Positions 57,505 to 64,000 of a stretch of DNA of 64,000 nucleotides are shown here, one piece after another. A model generated the notes under the pieces. The model saw only the letters and a program-made list of their open reading frames with translations. It was not told the origin of the DNA and ran no database searches. Numbering within the stretch: position 1 is the stretch's first letter; the number at the start of each line of letters is the position of its first letter. The DNA is from Dastarcus helophoroides (Eukaryota; Arthropoda; Insecta; Coleoptera; Bothrideridae), in assembly GCA_028583605.1 (NCBI GenBank), contig CM053327.1:46874356-46938355 (forward strand), read 5' to 3'. The translations under genes and the position numbers were made by a program.

Positions 57505-57835
57505 CTAACCTAGCCAAACCTAAATTAGCCTAACCTAACCTAAACTAACCTAACCTAACCTAATCTAACCTATCCTAGCCTAACCCAAGGTAACCATATC
57601 TAGCAAAACCTAACTCAATCTAACCCAGAAGCAAAAACCAAAAAAAAAAACGAATTAAATTAAGCCCAATCTAACCTAATCTAAGTTAATCTAATCTAAC
57701 CAATCCTAGCCTAACCCAACCTAACCTAATCTAACAAAACCTAGCTCAACCTAAACCAGAAACAAAAACAAAAAAACGAATTTATTTAATTTTTCGCTTC
57801 TCAATCTCAACTAAACCTAACCGAACCTAGGAGTA
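57505..57835. repeat. Degenerate (CCTAA)n telomere-like array
   Basis: Runs of CCTAACCTAAC with variants (CTAATCTAAC, CCTAGCCTAAC), the complement of the arthropod telomere unit TTAGG. Two A-rich partitions (AAAAACGAATTAA and AAAAACGAATTTA) separate them, so a unit of about 160 bp is duplicated. Absent from copy 1 of the host element. Confidence 0.85.
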
Positions 57836-57839
57836 TAAT

Positions 57840-59700
57840 ATTTTCAAATGAAGAAGTTCTTAAAATTTCGAGTTCATTCTCAAATTTTCGCCCTAAATCT
57901 TGAAATTTTTACCTTAAACTCATTCGATTTTTTTCCAATATTTTGACATTTAAATCTGAGATTTCGTTTCTAGAAAAATTTAAACTGTTCTTGAAATTTC
58001 TTTTTTCTTATTTGGAATTTCAATCTTACGTTTTAAATTTGATTAAAAAATTGTTAAATATTGCAAAATTTTCAAGCTTAAACTCCCATTTTAAAAAAAA
58101 CTAAATTATTTTTATGAATTTCTTTTTCAGTTTTTCTAACATGGTCATCGCACTTTAAAAAAATGTCTAAAAACATGGATTCTTTTTAAAGTCCGAGTTT
58201 TACACAAAACGTGAGCATTTTTAAATTGGAAAATTCAGGATTTTTTTAATAACTTGAACCCATCAGCTTAATTTGAAATTTTTAATTTATTCAAAAAGTT
58301 TTAACTTCATAAAAATTGCAAAATTTTTTTGTTATGAAGTTGATTTGTTTATATTTCGATTACGATTTCGACGCAAATTCGAATTTTTTCCCCAAAATTC
58401 GACTTCCAAGTGAAAACTTCGAAAAAAATATTGAAATTTCTATCTTAGTTATCAAATTTTAACTTTAAGACATTTTTTACTTTTAATCATGACGAACTTT
58501 TAAATTCATATTTTTAGAAAAAATTAATTTATAAAATGTTTACAACGTTTCATGACGAGTTTAAAAATGTCAAGATTAAAGTCAAAATTTTGAAAAAAAA
58601 AAATGAACCCTATGACTAAATTTATTTTTCAAAAGTTTTACGTTAGCGCTGGTTTAAAATTCAGATTTCTTCACAATATTTTGACTTTTCTTTCTATATA
58701 TAAACATATAAAAAAATCCTCTGGCCATTTTGAGGAAAAACACCAAAGTTTCAGGAAATATCAGTTTTTTTTTTGAGTTTTGTTTCAAGACAAAATGTTG
58801 AGTGGTATTAGTTTTTGTTAATAGTTTCCATCTCTTGGAAATTAGAAAATTTTTTGAAAATTTTGACTTCAAATCTTTTTTTTCGAAAATTATAGCTTCT
58901 TTTTTCTTCTGATTTAGAGAGTAATTCTATAATACAACTTATTTTTAAAATTTCGAATTAAAAAACTAAATACTTCGAGTTCTAACAGGTAAATTTGCTA
59001 AGAATTAACGTATTCTACTTTTTGTTAGGAAATTTTCTTTTAATTTAATTTTTTTTTAGAAAATTTCTAAAAAGTTAATACTTTCAGAAATGTTTAATAA
59101 TGACTTCTGGTTATTTTTAAATATAACACCGTCGTAATTAAAATTTTTCTAGAACGAGTTTGTCTTTCTAAATGTAGACATTTCAAATTAAAGTTCCAAA
59201 TTCAAAAACCTCAAGATTAAGTTCAGAATTTCGATATCTGATATTTTTCACAAAAACTTTGGCGAAATTTACAGGTTTCTAGAAAGAATCGAAGTTTAAA
59301 AAAAATATTTGTCGTTTGAAGTACATAATTTTAAGAAAAAAAGTTCGAAATTTTGAAATTAAAGGTACATCTTAAAAAAACGATAAATAACTTTATAGGC
59401 AAAAACTTTTTTGAAATCCGGAAGAATCAAATGCATTTCGACATTGCAAATTTTGATAGCAACAATAATTCCCAAAATTGCCCAAAATAAAAAAACCTAG
59501 GAATTGAAGTTGTTGCCAATTAGAAAAAGAGTTGGACGCTAAGAGGAAACTTGAATTTATAAAAAAAACATCTAATCTTCCAGAGTTTACAAAAATATTA
59601 TAATATTATAAATGTTCAGGTGCAAACTTTAAATTTGAGATAAAAATTAAAATTATGAATTTAATTAAAATTTAAAAATAAATTTAAAAAAAAGATTTCT
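57840..59700. repeat. AT-rich degenerate tract (inside hAT-like copy 2)
   Basis: Inverse counterpart of 6390-8470. No gene. Confidence 0.7.
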
Positions 59701-60108
59701 CTCCAGCTGACGTCAAAACTATGTTTTTAAATAGAGGCATTTTTCATACACAAGTGAGGTTATAGAAAACAGTTCAAAGATAAATTTTAGAGAAGAAATA
59801 TCTTTCAAGAAATTTTATCATCTTACCCACACATCTGTTTTTATTTAGAAATGAAATTAAGATAAATAGCCAACATTGTTGTTAAATCACTTTGTCAGAA
59901 TGTTAGAAGAGTTAGACTCTAGAAATTTTTTTAGTGTAGATTTTTTATACTTTAGTACACTTCTATACAATAATAATATTAATAGTAAAGTAGTATTGGA
60001 CCAAGCCTTCTTAGCTGTAATCTAAATGCAAACAAAGACTAGGGAATTTTAGCAGAAGGATCGCAGCCCCCTCCGAAAAAAAATCCTGGTTACGGGCCTG
60101 TCTGTATA

Positions 60109-60566
60109 AGTTATCTATATGTATAAGCCTTCTTTTGTTATGATTCTGTAACAAATAAAAAGGGAACCATGATAATAGCAATAAAATTGTTTTCGAATCC
60201 AGTAAACTATTTTTATTCTTCATGGTAGACCCTTATTGACTATTTTTATATACTTAAAAGTCCATCTTATTTTGTATAAATTCCAATGATCATAAAATTT
60301 TGGAAGTCGTAAATGTCAAGATTGTTGGTTTTAACTCTTAGATGCTACACAGTTGATTAAAATAAAATAAGTGGTCTATAAATGTATCCAAATTTAAAAT
60401 ATAAATTTTGTGAGACTACAGAACTGGATGGAAAAAAAACTAAGATATGTGGCGAATTCTGCTTGAGCTTAATCTCACTCGTGTATCGTATAATACAAAA
60501 TGTTAGGTAATAGCACCAATTATGGTAATATAGCACTTTGAAAGAACCTGTCGAACAACGAACTCA
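60109..60566. other. Unassigned DNA
   Basis: AT-rich, nothing recognised. Confidence 0.35.
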
Positions 60567-60574
60567 GTTTATAC

Positions 60575-61582
60575 CAGTGGCGGCTTGTGACTTTTTGACA
60601 GGGGGTGCGCAGATGCAACAATATTAGTAATTAAGAGTTTAGGTGACCCCAGTGCCATAGCAAGGCTTTAAATTTAAGAGAAACAAAAGCGATACAAAAG
60701 GTGTGATATTTAATAGTGTTTTTACGAATTTAATTAACATCTTATAACCTCCAAAATATTTTGGATTATCATCTCTAAATTATTTTCATCGAGTACAAAA
60801 AAAAAACATTATCGACATTTCTGAGCCCCTTTACAGTACTATGTACGGTTGCACGTCGTTGGGGCTCTGGGTTATTTAATTAAAATTGTTTGCTTTCATA
60901 AAAATAAAATTATATCACTTTTTCATGAAAACTGCATTTGAAAATGGAATATATTTTATGCAAAGTTCTAATTAAACTCTACAAAAACACAAAAAAAATT
61001 TTTAAACAAAATCCGCTCTACGATATTTTAAAGAAATACAATACAATCTCATCAAAATTGTTTAAATTTAAATTTATAAATTAATAATTAGATACTAGAA
61101 TGGGTACTGCTATCTCTTTGTAAATAGCGGTACTATTGGCAGTTAGGTCTGTAAGCGACATAATTAGCAATCGCAATCAGATGAGCCGGCATCTACGCAT
61201 TTAGCATCATAAACCGTAAATACACTGACTCGTACTCACCATCTGGCAATAGCGCATAAGCGCGGAGCGGCGTACCGCGGGCTAGCTTTAACGTGGTGTT
61301 CTGTAGTTTATTTCCCCGTATCGCGTGCAGGCTGTTGATAGGCATCGCACGGCAGCCAGGTTAGGTGCGCGCACCAACTTATTTAAATTTCCTTACAATA
61401 TTTAATATAATGGAATCAAACGTTTGCCTACTTTATTTCAAGTCACTCAACCAGTATTATTAGTTAATTAGTATATCATTATTTTGTGTTTAAAAATGTG
61501 ATAAATCCAATCTCTTGCAATAAACCAAAAAGAATAAATGGCTCATTTCACGAGGAGCGCTCTTTAAGACCAGCCGCCACTG
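60575..61582 (+). mobile_element. hAT-like MITE, CAGTGGCGG family, copy 3
   Basis: CAGTGGCGGCTTGTG at 60575 to GACCAGCCGCCACTG ending 61582. Perfect 8-bp TSD GTTTATAC at 60567-60574 and 61583-61590. Same orientation as 49996. Confidence 0.93.
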
Positions 61583-61590
61583 GTTTATAC

Positions 61591-62016
61591 ACTCCTCCAA
61601 AAAAAAAAGTGGTTTATTATCCAACTGTCTCTGAGGTTTTATTTCCTTTTTAGTCCTTGTATTACTAATTCCTATGAAATGAGAAAAACAATTTTACATA
61701 TGTGGTGATTAGAGTGAGATTGTGTTTCGTTATGTGCCATATGACATGTGCTAATGAAAATACAGAGTGCATATACTAAAACAGGTAAAATTAGCATGTG
61801 TTAAGGAAAAATCATTTGATGCTTTAAGCCTTAAAATGGTCAGATGCTTTTAACGATGTGTAAAGTTCATTAGGTGAAAGTGCTGCAACCACATCTCCGT
61901 TATTTGGTATCTTCAGGCTTCTTCAACAAAGCGACTGCTTATTTTAGGGAACTCTTGAACAGTCATACTGTCTCACGTGCTTAAAAACTGCTTCTAGTAT
62001 TTCGAAAATGTATAGA
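61591..62016. other. Unassigned DNA
   Basis: No gene or element limits recognised. Confidence 0.35.
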
Positions 62017-62024
62017 AAAATATT

Positions 62025-62183
62025 GAAATACAAAACTTGTCCCCTGAAACCAAGAAAGATTAAAAAACACAACAAAGGTTATTCTAGAGCAACATTTGTT
62101 GTGTTTTTTAATCTTTCTTGATTTCAGGAAACAAGATTTCTATTTCAATTTTTGAAGATAACCAAGGACCAGTTCGTTCCACC
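62025..62183 (-). mobile_element. Palindromic retro-insertion family, copy 5
   Basis: Nearly the same as copy 4: foldback arms with AACACAACAAAGGTT, no central stem-loop pair, extension GGACCAGTTCGTTCCACC at the right. AAAATATT at 62017-62024 and 62184-62191 may be the direct repeat, though it is short and overlaps the element end. Confidence 0.78.
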
Positions 62184-62279
62184 AAAATATTTAAAATATA
62201 ATATATAAATGCGAAAGTGTGTTTGTCTGGCTGTTTGTCGGCTTTAGCGTTGCCAGATTTCGCGGACTTTCTCGATTTT

Positions 62280-62441
62280 CTACTCTCGTGTATATGGCAC
62301 TACTCAATTTCCATGTATTTACATAGAAATGCCAAATTTTGCATTTAAATAAATGCCAATTTTGCATTTAAATAAATGCAAAACTTGGCATTTTAAATTT
62401 AAATACATGGAAATTGAGTCGTGCCATATACACGAGAGTAG
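62280..62441. repeat. Long hairpin with 42-bp arms
   Basis: CTACTCTCGTGTATATGGCA onward is mirrored by TGCCATATACACGAGAGTAG ending at 62441, with one mismatch. The inner part holds ATGCCAA/TTGGCAT and tandem TTTGCATTTAAATAAATG units. Preceded by AAATGCGAAAGTGTGTTTGT near 62208, wording seen in some Helitron-like ends. Confidence 0.85.
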
Positions 62442-62529
62442 AAATGACAACACGATGACGGCGTCATCGAATAACGAGGGTCCAAACTTGATGTAACTTT
62501 GCAGATAGGATTCTTTTAGAGGAAATTTA

Positions 62530-62581
62530 ATGGTTTGGCAGTTTGACGGCGTTTAATGGTTTGGCAGTTGTGACGGCGTTT
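62530..62581 (+). repeat. 26-bp tandem duplication
   Basis: AATGGTTTGGCAGTT then TGACGGCGTTT occurs twice in a row. Confidence 0.8.
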
Positions 62582-63860
62582 TAACACGATAGAGCGCGAT
62601 ACCGTCTCGGCTCTCTGCGGTGATAGTTGCCAGATTTCCAGTATTTTACGGGTTCTTCCATATTTTGATAAATCCATATTTGGAAATAAATCTCCCGTTT
62701 TTTAAAGAGTGCAACGGTAACACAAATTTTTATATGGATAATATGCAGACTTTTATTGCGAAAATCCAAAAAAATTAAACACCCTCTTTAATTTTCGATA
62801 TTTTTTTTTGTTCAATTCTAATTATTCGCCTAAATCTGCAAACGAAGTCTCTCGGGTATTAGCTAGAATTTTATACATGTGCCGAATAGCTCACGATGTT
62901 TTTTAATAAATATATTAATAATTATTCAATTTGTGTCAGATTACAATTGTTGGAACTTATATCTGAAACTGCAAGTTAAAAAACCACGACATGTTATTAT
63001 TAATTTATGATAAAATATTGCAAATCGTGTACAGTTATCCACATATTTGTGTATGTGTGTGATATTTATCGATGCTGGAGATAGTAGTCTCCGTTTACTA
63101 TAGAAGGTCATCCAGCGCTCTTATTCTGATTACACGTATCGCATATCGCTATTACTACAATGCTTTTAGACTTGGCGAGAGTAGAACCCGTTACTGGCGA
63201 CGGTATTGTAAAAAATTAGAAACCGGCAAAAAACTGAGTAACCGGCCTTGGTCTTCGCTTTACACTACTATTAAGGCAAGCTCGTGGCACAAGCGGGGTG
63301 GAATGATAATAATTTAAACCATTGAATTTGCACAATGTGTTGAAAACCATTCAGCGAAAAGTCAATTCTACAGTAATTCTAACAGTAAACTTTATGAGGG
63401 ACGGATAAAGCCTTCTTAAGACCCTTAAAACAATATCTCTATTCTTTTAGACCTCTTGGTACAGTAAGGGGTAGGCAGCATTTAAAACGTTTCAAATCAA
63501 CACAACTTTTCAAACAGAATTCACCGTCCACAACGCTCTGATGGAGCAAAATTTACGTTTTTTCGAGCCTAATGGGGGAATCCACCACAGTACTAGTTTC
63601 GTGCGAAAAAATATTAATAAGCAACCAGTACTGCTAACCACCACCAAATTGGTTGGTACTATACAAAATTAAAATGTTTAAAGTTTAAAACTAAACAGCT
63701 TGCGACCATAGTCCAAAACTAACTCAAAATTTATTTTTATTGAGTTCAAATTTTGAGAACTCAATTTTATAAAATGAATCCAAAATTTGCCTTTTCAATT
63801 CCTATTTTAATGTTGACAGTCTAAAAGGGAGTAGAATTTTTGCATTCATATTGAAAAAGT
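62582..63860. other. Unassigned DNA with one short ORF
   Basis: An 81-codon plus-strand ORF at 63072-63317, rich in Arg and Tyr, has no domain that I know. Otherwise AT-rich. Confidence 0.35.
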
Positions 63861-63867
63861 TTCAGAA

Positions 63868-63975
63868 AATATAATGAAAATGTAAAGAAATAATGAAAAT
63901 GTAAGAAAATAATTAAAATGTAAGAAAATAATGAAAACGTAAAGAACATAATGAAAATGTAAAGGAACTAATATT
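63868..63975 (+). repeat. Minisatellite of about 18 bp units
   Basis: Units of the form ATAATGAAAATGTAAGAAA recur about six times with small changes. Confidence 0.85.
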
Positions 63976-64000
63976 TGCAATTACTAACAAAAATATTCTC

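Larger units (their letters stand above)
57104..60100 (-). mobile_element. Large non-coding hAT-like element, copy 2
   Basis: Ends CAGGCCCGTAACCAGG at 57104 and its complement to 60100. A perfect 8-bp TSD TCTGTATA (57096-57103 and 60101-60108) shows hAT-type insertion. Interior AT-rich, no ORF. Inverse copy of 4616-8877, without the foldback and with an extra CCTAA array (57505-57835). Confidence 0.9.

Noticed and set aside
57505..57835. True chromosome end
   Set aside because: The array is degenerate and lies inside a transposon with an intact TSD, so it is interstitial.

Overview
This window looks like a TE-packed, strongly AT-rich stretch of an animal (most likely insect) nuclear genome. 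The evidence is the mix of element classes: hAT, pogo, Tc1/mariner-like, DIRS-like, several non-LTR clades, Penelope-like and solo LTRs. Other support comes from degenerate CCTAA/TTAGG arrays of the arthropod telomere type, putative introns, and a 100-N assembly gap. I see no bacterial operons, CRISPR arrays, rRNA or tRNA. The species cannot be named from the sequence; a wasp or other insect with a large genome is only a guess.

Layout. 1-4324: 3' part of an RNase-H-bearing non-LTR retrotransposon, split by a complete hAT element (427-3468) with perfect TIRs and a perfect 8-bp TSD. 4371-4615: Penelope-like fragment. 4616-8877: large hAT-like non-coding element with a nested foldback. 9021-10019: hAT MITE. 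10273-11479 (minus): unrecognised protein gene with a decayed second copy at 40171-41515. 12420-12900: R1-like 3' remnant. 15222-17835 and 27403-29621: two DIRS-like remnants in opposite orientation, framing about 9.6 kb of AT-rich tracts and mosaic repeats. 30640-31915: tandem array. 32354-32878 (minus): small beta-trefoil-like gene. 33314-33662: solo LTR. 35040-38420: AT-rich tract. 39205-42613: two copies of a non-LTR RT. 42616-46027: decayed pogo element carrying a PHD-like finger. 47325-49470: RNase-H non-LTR copies. 49996-51044 and 60575-61582: further copies of the 9021 MITE. 51735-53197: third RT copy (minus). 53198-55689: possible hAT-like element with 160-bp tandem repeats. 57104-60100: inverted second copy of the 4616 element, with a TTAGG-type array inside. 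62280-63970: hairpins and a minisatellite.

Only two protein-coding units look like non-TE genes: the two-copy helical protein and the beta-trefoil-like protein. Neither has a function I can name. Everything else I recognise is mobile DNA or its remains, most of it broken.

The most unusual signal is a family of five short palindromic elements (27104, 37020, 53871, 56694, 62025). Four are flanked by direct repeats of 9-14 bp whose length varies; the fifth has only a weak 8-bp repeat. Variable repeat length suggests insertion by reverse transcription rather than by a transposase. Two of the five contain, in inverted pairs, a stem-loop followed by GAAAC that resembles the core of a hammerhead ribozyme.
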